Source: Novosphingobium sp. UBA6272
GTDB lineage: Bacteria; Pseudomonadota; Alphaproteobacteria; Sphingomonadales; Sphingomonadaceae
Direction: 5' to 3'
NCBI RefSeq assembly: GCF_002440635.1
Contig: NZ_DJUW01000035.1
Span: 1-64,000, forward strand
Length of the DNA: 64,000 nt
Made by a program: the position numbers and the translations under genes. The stretch's first letter is position 1, and every line of letters begins with the position of its first letter. The notes beneath the pieces were generated by a model. It did no database searches. It was not told the origin of the DNA and saw only the letters and a program-made list of their open reading frames with translations. Of this stretch, positions 24,082 through 31,615 are shown piece by piece.

Positions 24082-25943
24082 GCCGCTTCTCCCCGCGGAC
24101 GAACGCTGACAACGCGCATCATTCCTGCTTCCATGTGGTAAAGCAGATGGCAATGGAAAGCCCAGTCGCCCAGTGCGTCCGCGGTAAAGTCGAAGCTTGC
24201 TTTCCCTCCTGGTTGAACCAGCACGGTGTGTTTTCTTGGCGCGTAGTCGCCCTTGCCTGTCACCAGCTCGAAGAAATGACCATGCAAGTGAATGGGATGG
24301 CTCATCATCGAATCGTTGATGAGGTTGATCCGCACCCGCTCGCCCTCGATAAACGGGATGGGCTCGTGATGGTCCGACATTTTCATGCCGTCGAACGACC
24401 ACATGAAGCGCTCCATGTTGCCAGTGAGATGGATATCGAGCGAGCGATCCGCGGCGCGCGCATCGGGGTTGCGGTCGAGCGCCACGAGGTCGTGATAGGT
24501 AAGCATCTTGTGGCCGACATCCTCGAGGCCCTGACCGGGCTCTGCCATGCGGTCGACCGGCATCGGTGAGATGGTCTGGACGCCCGGGTTCTTGTCGACC
24601 TGCGGCGCGACCGAGAAATCGCGCATTTTCATGCTGCCGTGATCCATGCCAGCCATCGCGCCTGCAGCAGGCGCAGCGGTGGCGGACATGTCCATCCCGG
24701 GCATCGACTCGGCAACGGACGTCCCGGCGCTTCCTGCTGGCGTGCAGTGACCCATCTTCGCATGCTCGGGCAGGCATTCGGCAGCTGCCGCACCCGTTGC
24801 CAAACCTGCCTGATCGGCTCCGGACATGTCCATGTCGCCCATGCCCATGTCCTTCATCGTGGCCAACGGCCGCTCGCGCAGCGGGGGCACTTCCGCGGTC
24901 ATGCCGGGGCGCGGAGCCAATGTCGCACGGCCCATGCCCGAACGGTCATTGGCTTCGGCAACCAGCGTATAGGCGCGATCCTCGTTCGGGGTAACGATCA
25001 CGTCGTAGGTCTCGGCAACGGCAATCTGGAATTCATCGACCTCAACCGGTCGCACGTTGAGTCCGTCAGCCTGGACGATGGTCAGCCGCAGTCCCGGGAT
25101 GCGGACATTGAAAATCGACATGGCAGATGCATTGATTATGCGCAGGCGCACCCGCTCACCGGGCCGGAACAGCGCGGTCCAATTGTCCTTGGGGCCATAG
25201 CCGTTGACGAGGAAGGTATAGGTCGACCCGTTGACATCCGCGATGTCGGTGGGATCCATCCGCATCTTGCCCCAGTCGAGCCGTTCCTTGAGCGGTTGAT
25301 CCTTGCCTGCAAGCAAGCCTCCAAGCGTTTGCCGCTGCATGTTGAAATGCCCAGGATTGACCTTCAACTTGCGAAAGATCGCCTCGGGTGAGAGCTGGCT
25401 GTGATCGGACAGCACCACGACATGCTCGCGGTCATAGCCGATCGGATCCGCTCCCTTGGGATCGATCACGATCGGCCCATAGTGGCCGAGTTGTTCCTGC
25501 AATCCGGAATGGCTGTGATACCAGTAGGTCCCCGACTGGACGACGGGGAATTCGTAGACGAAGGTCGATCGGGGCTTGATGCCCGGGAAACTGACGCCCG
25601 GAACACCGTCCATCTGGAAGGGGAGGATCAGCCCGTGCCAGTGAATCGAACTGTCTTCATCAAGGTCATTGGTCACCGAAAGGCGCACATTTTGTCCCTC
25701 GCGCAACCGGATCAATGGTGCCGGAACCGTGCCATTCACTGCAATCGCTCGGCTGACCTTACCATCGACCCGCATCGTCTGGCGTGCGATCCGGAGACTG
25801 ATGTCTGTACCCGAAACCGTCGGGATGGGCGCGATTATCCCTGGCGAAACCGGCTGCGCCCACGCCGGGAACCAGTTGGCGAGTGCGGCAGCAGAGCCGC
25901 CCGCTGCGGCAACTCTGATAAATTTTCGTCGATCAGTTATCAT
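24078..25943 (-). CDS. copA: Multicopper oxidase CopA, Tat-exported
   Basis: A 621-residue periplasmic copper oxidase. A Tat signal (DRRKFIR at residues 4-10) begins it. Copper ligands are in HWHG (101-104), WYHSHSG (His143, His145), HPIHLHGH (His549-556) and HCHLLYHMEAGM (His597, Cys598, His599, His603, Met608), covering the type 1 and trinuclear sites. A Met/His-rich insert (~370-450) contains MGDMDMSG, CLPEHAKMGHCTP and MAGMDHGSMKM. The start at 25943 is the Tat start; a start at 26009 would add unrelated residues. It heads the operon copA-copB-PepSY-DUF411. It likely oxidises Cu(I) to Cu(II). Confidence 0.93.
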   Translation of the reverse strand: MITDRRKFIRVAAAGGSAAALANWFPAWAQPVSPGIIAPIPTVSGTDISLRIARQTMRVDGKVSRAIAVNGTVPAPLIRLREGQNVRLSVTNDLDEDSSIHWHGLILPFQMDGVPGVSFPGIKPRSTFVYEFPVVQSGTYWYHSHSGLQEQLGHYGPIVIDPKGADPIGYDREHVVVLSDHSQLSPEAIFRKLKVNPGHFNMQRQTLGGLLAGKDQPLKERLDWGKMRMDPTDIADVNGSTYTFLVNGYGPKDNWTALFRPGERVRLRIINASAMSIFNVRIPGLRLTIVQADGLNVRPVEVDEFQIAVAETYDVIVTPNEDRAYTLVAEANDRSGMGRATLAPRPGMTAEVPPLRERPLATMKDMGMGDMDMSGADQAGLATGAAAAECLPEHAKMGHCTPAGSAGTSVAESMPGMDMSATAAPAAGAMAGMDHGSMKMRDFSVAPQVDKNPGVQTISPMPVDRMAEPGQGLEDVGHKMLTYHDLVALDRNPDARAADRSLDIHLTGNMERFMWSFDGMKMSDHHEPIPFIEGERVRINLINDSMMSHPIHLHGHFFELVTGKGDYAPRKHTVLVQPGGKASFDFTADALGDWAFHCHLLYHMEAGMMRVVSVRPRGEAA

Positions 25944-25981
25944 GGTCCGTCCGGATTTGAGAAGAGGCCTGGTACCCGAAT

Positions 25982-26007
25982 ATACGCATCGCACCAGTTC
26001 GGCCCTC
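25982..26007 (-). promoter_or_regulatory. Candidate ECF promoter of copA operon
   Basis: On the minus strand: GAGGG (26007-26003), 14 bases, TGCGTAT (25988-25982), then 39 bases to the copA ATG. Same motif and spacing as the promoters of copC, the anti-sigma gene and the copper ATPase. Confidence 0.65.
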
Positions 26008-26179
26008 ACGAAGGATTATCTTTGTATGCAGCACCGAGCCCAAACTTCGCGCCCAATCGTTCTACAGCCATCAGACGGTGGAGCAGCATTTTGGTAATCG
26101 GGGGGCTTCGAAAGTATTTTTGCGTCTGCACCGGTCGCGATCCGGAATTCGTCGCCAAGCGCTTTGATTGCCTATGCTA

Positions 26180-26764
26180 TCAAGCCAATTCCGCCTCCGC
26201 TGTTCCCGTCAACTTGGCCTTCAGTTGCGCGCGGGCGCGGTAGAGTCGCGTCTCGACAGCTTTTTCGCTGATATCCAATATTGCTGCCGTCTCTGCCTGA
26301 CTGAGCTCTTCGATGGTGCGCAGGGTCAGAACTTCTCGCAGCGCAAGTGGTAAGGTGGCGATCGCGCGTTCGACTTCAGCGAGTTCGGCGCGTCCCTCGG
26401 CTTCGCGCTCTGGACTTGGGGCATCGCTTGCAAAATCTTCACCGGCTTCGATCGGTCGCGCCAACGAGAAGAACGAGCGGACCGCACGCCGTCGGGCCCA
26501 GTCCCGGCATTTGTTAAGCGCGATGCGCGCCAGCCAAACTCGGAAAGGGCGTTCCGGGTCGTAGCGATGGATGCTGGCGAAAGCCGACACGAAGCTTTCC
26601 TGCAATATGTCCAGCGCCTCGTGCGTATCGCCGACATTGTTCCTGATCAGGCGAAAAATCGGACCCTTGTAGCGTTGCGTCAATTCGCGAAACGCCTGGG
26701 CCTGACCGACAAGAGCGAGAGTGGCCAGTTCCCGATCGTCACATTGCGTATAGTTGAGCGTCAC
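26180..26764 (-). CDS. ECF sigma factor (CnrH-like)
   Basis: A 194-residue sigma-70 family factor. Region 2 includes LDILQESFVSAFASIHRYDP and PFRVWLARIALNKCRDWARR; region 4 includes LPLALREVLTLRTIEELSQAETAAIL and KAVETRLYRARAQLK. It starts with GTG overlapping the stop of the CnrX-like gene and is the third gene of a Y-X-H order, as in Cupriavidus cnrYXH. In that system the sigma factor is freed when the periplasmic sensor binds metal. Here copper genes flank it on both sides. The candidate target motif is RAGGG-N14-TGCGTAT. Confidence 0.88.
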   Translation of the reverse strand: MTLNYTQCDDRELATLALVGQAQAFRELTQRYKGPIFRLIRNNVGDTHEALDILQESFVSAFASIHRYDPERPFRVWLARIALNKCRDWARRRAVRSFFSLARPIEAGEDFASDAPSPEREAEGRAELAEVERAIATLPLALREVLTLRTIEELSQAETAAILDISEKAVETRLYRARAQLKAKLTGTAEAELA

Positions 26765-27204
26765 CGGGCATCGGCGGTCAGTGCTTTGACCACTGTGTTG
26801 TCGAACATCTTCGCCTGCTCAGGATTGAGGACCGCGCGCATCGCGAACAAATGCTCCAGCGTTTCCTTTTGCATTTCACCCATTACCAGGTGACTTTGAT
26901 CGATGGCGGCAGTGACTTTCGGGCCATAGCCATGTTCGATCTCGATAGCTTCGGCGAGGCGCGCATTGGCTGCGCGCATTTCGAGCTCAAGTGCCTTGCG
27001 CCGAACCGCAAACCGCGCTTCGATGGCGTCAATCTTGACCTGCTGTTGTGAAGTCAGCTCGAGTTCGCTGTGCAACAGTGCGTGGAGTTCTGTTTCACTT
27101 GCACGAGGCCGGTCGGCAACAAGCCGCCCAATGAACACGCCGCAGATCGCGGAAGCAAAAGCCACCAGCGCAAGCAGCAAGAGTTGACGCGGCCCCATGC
27201 TCAT
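26761..27204 (-). CDS. CnrX-like periplasmic metal sensor
   Basis: A 147-residue protein with one N-terminal membrane anchor (LLLLALVAFASAICGVFIG) and a four-helix periplasmic hook. The metal ligands of CnrX are kept at nearly the same numbers: His41, His45, Glu62, His118 and Met122. It overlaps the preceding small gene by ATGA and the sigma gene by GTGA, so the three are translated together. CnrX senses Ni/Co in Cupriavidus, but it can also bind Cu; given the neighbours, copper is the more likely signal here (inference). Confidence 0.85.
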   Translation of the reverse strand: MSMGPRQLLLLALVAFASAICGVFIGRLVADRPRASETELHALLHSELELTSQQQVKIDAIEARFAVRRKALELEMRAANARLAEAIEIEHGYGPKVTAAIDQSHLVMGEMQKETLEHLFAMRAVLNPEQAKMFDNTVVKALTADAR

Positions 27205-27482
27205 CGCGGGTCCAGGAGCGCGGATGGCGCCAATGCCATCGCCGGCGCGAATGGTGACAACGGGCGAGCCGCAACCGCCGCCTCGCTCATGGAAATACCT
27301 GCCAGAGCGCCTCCACCAAGCGAAATGAAAGCCGACAGCACCATGAAACGCTGCGCCATGCTGCTCTCTCTCCGGCGCAGTGCAAGCGCGTTCATCACGC
27401 GATCATCCAAACCATCGAGCAGCCCTGTCTGCGGCATCCATCTCAATTGACTTAAATAGTCGTCCATGGCGTCCTCATCCAA
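27201..27482 (-). CDS. CnrY-like anti-sigma factor
   Basis: A 93-residue protein. A charged cytoplasmic N terminus with an amphipathic helix (MDDYLSQLRWMPQTGLLDGLDDRVMNALALRRRE) is followed by one membrane helix (MVLSAFISLGGGALAGI) and a short Ala/Pro-rich periplasmic tail. Size, layout and position first in the Y-X-H order fit the CnrY/NccY anti-sigma factor that holds the sigma factor at the membrane. It is preceded by AGGAGG and by an RAGGG-N14-TGCGTAT sequence 19 bases upstream, so the operon may be autoregulated. Confidence 0.75.
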   Translation of the reverse strand: MDEDAMDDYLSQLRWMPQTGLLDGLDDRVMNALALRRRESSMAQRFMVLSAFISLGGGALAGISMSEAAVAARPLSPFAPAMALAPSALLDPR

Positions 27483-27500
27483 TCGTGTTGCCTCCTGCTT

Positions 27501-27526
27501 ATACGCATGTACGCAAGGAATCCCTT
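27501..27526 (-). promoter_or_regulatory. Candidate ECF promoter of the anti-sigma/sensor/sigma operon
   Basis: On the minus strand: AAGGGATT (27526-27519), 11 bases, TGCGTAT (27507-27501). Its divergent counterpart for copC lies 17 bases away. Confidence 0.65.
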
Positions 27527-27542
27527 ATCTTGGTTCTGCTCC

Positions 27543-27568
27543 AAGGGATTGATCCAGCGAGTGCGTAT
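27543..27568 (+). promoter_or_regulatory. Candidate ECF promoter of copC
   Basis: AAGGGATT (27543-27550), 11 bases, TGCGTAT (27562-27568), then 34 bases to the copC ATG. It shares AAGGGATT exactly with the divergent promoter at 27501-27526. Confidence 0.65.
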
Positions 27569-27601
27569 CTAGCATCGAACGCAACTTTTTGGAGACTTAT
27601 T

Positions 27602-27991
27602 ATGCGCAACTCTGCTGTGGCCGCGACTCTTGCCTCGCTGGCGCTGCTTTCAATCCCAGGCACGGCACTTGCTCACGCCAAGCTCATGTCATCGACACCT
27701 TCAGCCAATTCCGTGGTTCCAGGCGCAAATGCCCGATCCATCAACCTCGTTTTCAACGAACGGGTAATTGCAGCGACTGTGAAGGTCGATCTCGTCATGA
27801 CCGCCATGCCCGGAACGCGAGACCATCCGCCTATGAAAGTCGCCTTCAGCTCGATGATGGGCAAGGACGGCAAGTCGATCATGCTGATGCCCCGACGCGC
27901 GCTGGCTCCGGGCACCTACCAGGTGACGTGGTCGGCTGCCGGTGCCGACACGCATCGCATGGGTAGCCAGTTCGTCTTCACGGTCCGGTAG
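27602..27991 (+). CDS. copC: Copper-binding periplasmic protein CopC
   Basis: A 129-residue protein. A signal peptide ends at ALA, leaving His25 as the mature N terminus (HAKLMSSTP), the first ligand of the Cu(II) site; Asp116 and His118 (GADTHRMG) supply the rest. Family motifs NLVFNERV and GTYQVTWSA are present. A Met-containing loop (MTAMPGTRDHPPM) could be a softer secondary site. The start is at 27602, preceded by a GGAG. It is followed after three bases by copD, with which CopC cooperates in copper uptake or handling. Confidence 0.92.
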   Translation: MRNSAVAATLASLALLSIPGTALAHAKLMSSTPSANSVVPGANARSINLVFNERVIAATVKVDLVMTAMPGTRDHPPMKVAFSSMMGKDGKSIMLMPRRALAPGTYQVTWSAAGADTHRMGSQFVFTVR

Positions 27992-27994
27992 GCC

Positions 27995-28936
27995 GTGGAA
28001 GCCGACTGGTTAATGATCGCGATCAGGCTCGGGTTGTACCTGAGCCTGATCCTGCTTCCCGGCCTCGCGGCATTCCCCTTGTACGCGCTGCGCAGACTCG
28101 AACGGGCCGATGACGCGATTTTTCCTTTGCGCTCGACCTTTGTATTACTTGCCGTTTTCGGATTTGTCCTGTCTGGAATCGGTTTCCTTGTGTTGCTCGC
28201 AAGCATGTCGGGCAGCGCCATTGGCAACCCCGACTGGCAGACCGGTCGCGCGATCTTGGTTGAAACCCCGATAGGCACCGCCTGGATGGTCCGGATGGCA
28301 GCCCTCGGCCTCGCCGTGCTGATTGCGATCTACGCCAAGTCGAGCCAGCTGAGGCTGATCGGCGTGATGCTGGCCGGCGCAGCGGCCCTCGCGTCGCTTG
28401 TCTGGACCGGACATGCGGGTGCCAGCGAGGGTAACCTTGGCCTGGTCCACCGGGTGAGCGATATCCTGCATATGCTGGCAGCGGCAGTCTGGCTTGGCGG
28501 AATTGCCGGCTTTTTGCTGCTGCTGCGCGCGGTGCCCGAACCCTTGTCGGCGAATCGTTTGGCAATCGCACATCGGTCACTCGAGGAGTTCTCGCGCATC
28601 GGCGCCATTTGCGTTTCGATCATAGCCGTGACGGGGCTGATCAATGCCCAGATCCTCGTCGGGTTCGACCATCTTACGGCATTGTCCGGTTCCGATTATG
28701 GGCTGCTCCTGATGTTGAAACTCCTCGCGGTCGCCCTCATGCTGCTGCTGGCAGCCAACAACCGCTGGCGCTTGACGCCGTCACTGGGCACGGCGCTCGA
28801 AGACGACGATCCTCAATCAGCTGCCAAAGCCTTGCGAACGAGCCTGCTGCTGGAGGCGTCCGCAGCATTTGCAATTCTGGCTCTCGTTGCATGGCTGGGG
28901 ACACTTGAGCCCACAGCCAGCCTGGCGATGCCTTGA
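27995..28936 (+). CDS. copD: Copper transport membrane protein CopD
   Basis: A 313-residue protein with about eight membrane helices. Conserved features include WTGHAGA, HRVSDILHMLAAAVWLGGIAGFL and the C-terminal LLMLKLLAVALMLLLAANNRW with His residues in helices. It starts with GTG three bases after copC and its TGA overlaps the TTG start of the next gene. CopD works with CopC in copper passage across the inner membrane. Confidence 0.9.
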   Translation: MEADWLMIAIRLGLYLSLILLPGLAAFPLYALRRLERADDAIFPLRSTFVLLAVFGFVLSGIGFLVLLASMSGSAIGNPDWQTGRAILVETPIGTAWMVRMAALGLAVLIAIYAKSSQLRLIGVMLAGAAALASLVWTGHAGASEGNLGLVHRVSDILHMLAAAVWLGGIAGFLLLLRAVPEPLSANRLAIAHRSLEEFSRIGAICVSIIAVTGLINAQILVGFDHLTALSGSDYGLLLMLKLLAVALMLLLAANNRWRLTPSLGTALEDDDPQSAAKALRTSLLLEASAAFAILALVAWLGTLEPTASLAMP

Positions 28937-29658
28937 ACCCGAAGACCTCCGCCTGGTCCGGGACGATGCTCCTGGGTGTCGGTTGGGCCATGCTAGATGC
29001 AAACGCGGGCGACAATCGGCCTCACCGCCATGTTGCTCACCAGATCAGTCTCGCGCTTGATACCCCATGCGAGATTGGCGGGGATCGCCCGGTGCGGCTT
29101 GCGCCGGGTGAAGCCGCGCTCATTCCAGCCGGACTACTGCACAGCCTTGCACCAGCCGGCGCCGCGCTTCGGACCATTTATGTCGATCCGATGTTTGGCG
29201 GGATGCGCGACTTCGTCCACTCTCAGGCGATAGTCGCGCTGACGAAACGCGAAGCGAGCGGATTGAGATCGGTCGATTGCGGTGCTGCGGCGAAGCGGTG
29301 GATCGGCGTATTTCTCGGCAAAGGGCCAGCGAGACCCATCGACCAACGGCTACAGGCCGCACTGGTCAGTCTGGAGCCCGGTATCACTCCCTCGACCCTG
29401 GCGCTCGAAATCGGGTTGTCGCCGACGCGCCTGCGCGAGATCGCGGTCCGCGATTTCGGGGTGCCGACAGTCAAGCTGCTGCAATGGCTCCAGCTTCAGC
29501 ATGCGATCGATGCGCTCCACCGCTCAGGTAGCCTGGCTGACGCGGCTCAGGCCGGCGGCTTTTCCGACCAGGCACATTTTACCAGAAGGCTTATTCAGTG
29601 GTTCGGCGTAACCCCTTCGCAGGGCTTGGCCCGACTGAAAATCTCGGTCATCCGCTGA
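28933..29658 (+). CDS. AraC-family regulator with cupin sensor domain
   Basis: A 241-residue protein. The N-terminal half has cupin features (HRHVAHQISLAL, LAPGEAALIPAGLLHSL) and the C-terminal half the double helix-turn-helix (GLSPTRLREIAVRDFG, LADAAQAGGFSDQAHFTRRLIQWFGVTP). The TTG start overlaps the copD stop; an ATG at 28966 is an alternative. The His residues of the cupin could bind metal. Its place inside a copper operon suggests it controls copper or neighbouring membrane genes. Confidence 0.85.
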   Translation: MNPKTSAWSGTMLLGVGWAMLDANAGDNRPHRHVAHQISLALDTPCEIGGDRPVRLAPGEAALIPAGLLHSLAPAGAALRTIYVDPMFGGMRDFVHSQAIVALTKREASGLRSVDCGAAAKRWIGVFLGKGPARPIDQRLQAALVSLEPGITPSTLALEIGLSPTRLREIAVRDFGVPTVKLLQWLQLQHAIDALHRSGSLADAAQAGGFSDQAHFTRRLIQWFGVTPSQGLARLKISVIR

Positions 29659-29733
29659 TCGGGCCAGCGATTCGTTCAAGATCGACCGGCCTGCGCAGTG
29701 CATGGTGTGCCATCCATTCTCCGGAGTGCGGCC

Positions 29734-30618
29734 ATGTTTCTCTTTCGTTATGTCTATGCTCCTGCCTATTTCCTGATTTTTGTTGGCGGTGCAGCCTTGC
29801 TCGTTTCGGCGGGCGCCGCACCAATATGGCTGGTCGGCTTGTTGTTTGCCGCGATAGCGACATCGCTTGTGGCGGAGCGGGTTGCCCCGTTCGAACGCCA
29901 ATGGAACAGGGATCATGGCGATGCCCGCCGCGACCTTGCCCATGCACTGGTCAACGAAGGATCAATCCTTGTTCTGGTGCTCCTGCTGCCGCTCTTCGCC
30001 AGTCTGGTCCCATGGTCCTCGATTTGGCCCGCTGCGCTGCCATTCTGGGCCGAACTGACGCTCGCCATCATCCTTTTGGATGCGGGCATCAGCCTCACCC
30101 ATTTCGCAAGTCACCGTGTCCCCATCCTGTGGCGCTTTCATGCGGTGCACCATTCGGTTCGCCGGATGTATGGCTTCAATGGGCTGCTCAAGCACCCGGT
30201 CCATCAACTGATCGAGATCTCGGTTGGAACGCTCCCATGGCTGCTGATGGGGATTCCCCAGGAGGTCGCTATGGTTGGCGCCTTTGCCGTAGCCATCCAG
30301 CTCCAGCTGCAGCACTCGAACGTCGACATGCGTTTGGGTCCACTCGCCTATGTCTGGGCGGTCGCGCCGGTCCACCGCCATCACCATCTGGCCTCTGAGA
30401 CCGAAGGCGATGTCAATTTCGGATTGTTCCTGACGGTTTGGGATGCGCTTCTCGGCACCGCGCAATTCCGCTCCAGTGACCATATTCGCGCGAGCCGGGT
30501 TGGGATCGCAGGTCGCCCCGACTATCCCGAGACCTACCTCGATCAGCTTGCTGATCCATTCAAGCAGTGGCCTTCTGAACCAGGCGCTGCGCAGGTGGCA
30601 AGCAAGGGAGTCGGCTGA
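29734..30618 (+). CDS. Fatty acid hydroxylase/sterol desaturase family membrane protein
   Basis: A 294-residue di-iron membrane enzyme. Several membrane helices surround the His clusters HFASH, HAVHHSVRR and HRHHH that bind the two irons. The start at 29734 is chosen for the upstream GGAG and because it leads into the first helix; a GTG at 29698 is possible. Substrate unknown, perhaps a membrane lipid. It is followed by a methyltransferase with a one-base overlap. Its place in a copper operon suggests membrane lipid change during copper stress (inference). Confidence 0.82.
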   Translation: MFLFRYVYAPAYFLIFVGGAALLVSAGAAPIWLVGLLFAAIATSLVAERVAPFERQWNRDHGDARRDLAHALVNEGSILVLVLLLPLFASLVPWSSIWPAALPFWAELTLAIILLDAGISLTHFASHRVPILWRFHAVHHSVRRMYGFNGLLKHPVHQLIEISVGTLPWLLMGIPQEVAMVGAFAVAIQLQLQHSNVDMRLGPLAYVWAVAPVHRHHHLASETEGDVNFGLFLTVWDALLGTAQFRSSDHIRASRVGIAGRPDYPETYLDQLADPFKQWPSEPGAAQVASKGVG

Positions 30619-31283
30619 TGCCGCAAGAGTTAGCCTATACTCCCCCCGCCGGGCACCATTTTCTGACACCGCTCTATGATGTCGGAGTGCGCCTATCGAC
30701 CCGCGAGATGCTTTGGCGCGCCGCGCTTGTTGACCTGATAGCTCCCGAAGACAGCGACGTGTTGCTCGATATCGGGGCCGGAACCGGAAGCCTTGCGCCT
30801 ATCCTGGCCAAGAGAAACCCAGCAACCCAATATATCGGGGTCGATCCCGATGCAGCCGCGCTCGCGATCGCCCGCAACAAAGCGAGTGCGCGCGGCATAC
30901 GGGCCGAATTCATCCACGCGCCATTTTCAGCAGAAGCGATAGCTGCCTGGCCAGCGCCGAGCGTGGCGACCTTGTGTCTCGTCCTCCATCAGGTTCCTCT
31001 TGCCGAGAAACTCCGCCTGCTCCTGGAAATTCACCAGGTGCTGCAACCAGACGGGAAACTGTACATCGCCGATTATGGCGAACAGCGATCATGGCTGATG
31101 CGCAAGCTGTTCGGGGCGACCATCCAGAAATTGGACGGTTATGCGGATACACAACCCAATGCCGACGGTGTGCTGATCCCGTTGATGATCGAGGCCGGTT
31201 TCTCAGAGGTGTCCGAGCGGCGGCAATTCAACACCATTACCGGCTCGATTTCGATCCTGAGCGGAACAAAGGAAGCATTCTGA
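30618..31283 (+). CDS. Class I SAM-dependent methyltransferase
   Basis: A 221-residue enzyme with the SAM motif DVLLDIGAGTGSLAPILA, acidic loop YIGVDPDAAAL and post-motif VATLCLVLHQVP. Its ATG overlaps the stop of the fatty acid hydroxylase gene (TGATG), so both are coupled. The acceptor cannot be named; with a lipid-type neighbour, a lipid headgroup or quinone-like substrate is possible (inference). Confidence 0.85.
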   Translation: MPQELAYTPPAGHHFLTPLYDVGVRLSTREMLWRAALVDLIAPEDSDVLLDIGAGTGSLAPILAKRNPATQYIGVDPDAAALAIARNKASARGIRAEFIHAPFSAEAIAAWPAPSVATLCLVLHQVPLAEKLRLLLEIHQVLQPDGKLYIADYGEQRSWLMRKLFGATIQKLDGYADTQPNADGVLIPLMIEAGFSEVSERRQFNTITGSISILSGTKEAF

Positions 31284-31313
31284 ACCACAGCAACCAGAAT
31301 TTGGACTCTTTTT

Positions 31314-31339
31314 GAGGGATCGGCGGTTGCCTTGCGTAT
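31314..31339 (+). promoter_or_regulatory. Candidate ECF promoter of the copper ATPase leader
   Basis: GAGGGATC (31314-31321), 11 bases, TGCGTAT (31333-31339). It is 277 bases before the ATPase start, leaving a long leader. Confidence 0.65.
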
Positions 31340-31404
31340 AACAGGCTGAAGCAGACCAACCTCTTTCATGCCTTGCCCGCCGGGTCGCCCCGCCCGCGGC
31401 GGTG

Positions 31405-31456
31405 GAGGCGGGAGGATAACCATGGAGACAACACATGGCCTCCCGCCTCATTTTTG
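31405..31456 (+). terminator. Terminator-like hairpin, possible attenuator
   Basis: Arms GAGGCGGGAGG (31405-31415) and CCTCCCGCCTC (31439-31449), perfect over 11 bases, are followed by ATTTTTG. It lies downstream of the candidate promoter at 31314 and upstream of the ATPase, so it may end the upstream copC operon or control read-through. The left arm contains the GGAGG of the short frame starting at 31422. Confidence 0.6.
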
Positions 31457-31517
31457 CAGCGAAGATCAGCATTGCTGTTATGGTCGAGAGATTGCGATGC
31501 GTCGCTTCGGCTTTTGA
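31422..31517 (+). CDS. Possible 31-residue leader peptide (His/Cys-rich)
   Basis: An ATG six bases after GGAGGA opens a frame of 31 codons ending in TGA. The peptide begins METTHGLPPHFCSE and contains QHCCYG, so it has three His and three Cys. It lies inside a hairpin whose left arm hides its ribosome-binding site, 98 bases before the copper ATPase gene. This looks like a metal-responsive leader, but no homology supports translation. Confidence 0.3.
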   Translation: METTHGLPPHFCSEDQHCCYGREIAMRRFGF

Positions 31518-31615
31518 GAGGCCCTGCGTGATGGCCCGAAACCGGTCAAGCAATTGGCGGTGGATTGGCGCGGGGCCCGCAGTGAGCATCCGCTATTGCC
31601 GAAGGCAGGCCCGAA

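Larger units (their letters stand above)
31284..31615. other. Long leader region of the copper ATPase
   Basis: 332 bases holding an ECF-type promoter candidate (31314-31339), a strong hairpin (31405-31449) and a short frame with a good ribosome-binding site (31422-31517), all before the ATPase ATG. Confidence 0.5.

Noticed and set aside
24082..24777. N-terminal extension of CopB overlapping CopA
   Set aside because: The extension lies within the CopA gene in another frame; the CopB signal peptide begins at 24081.
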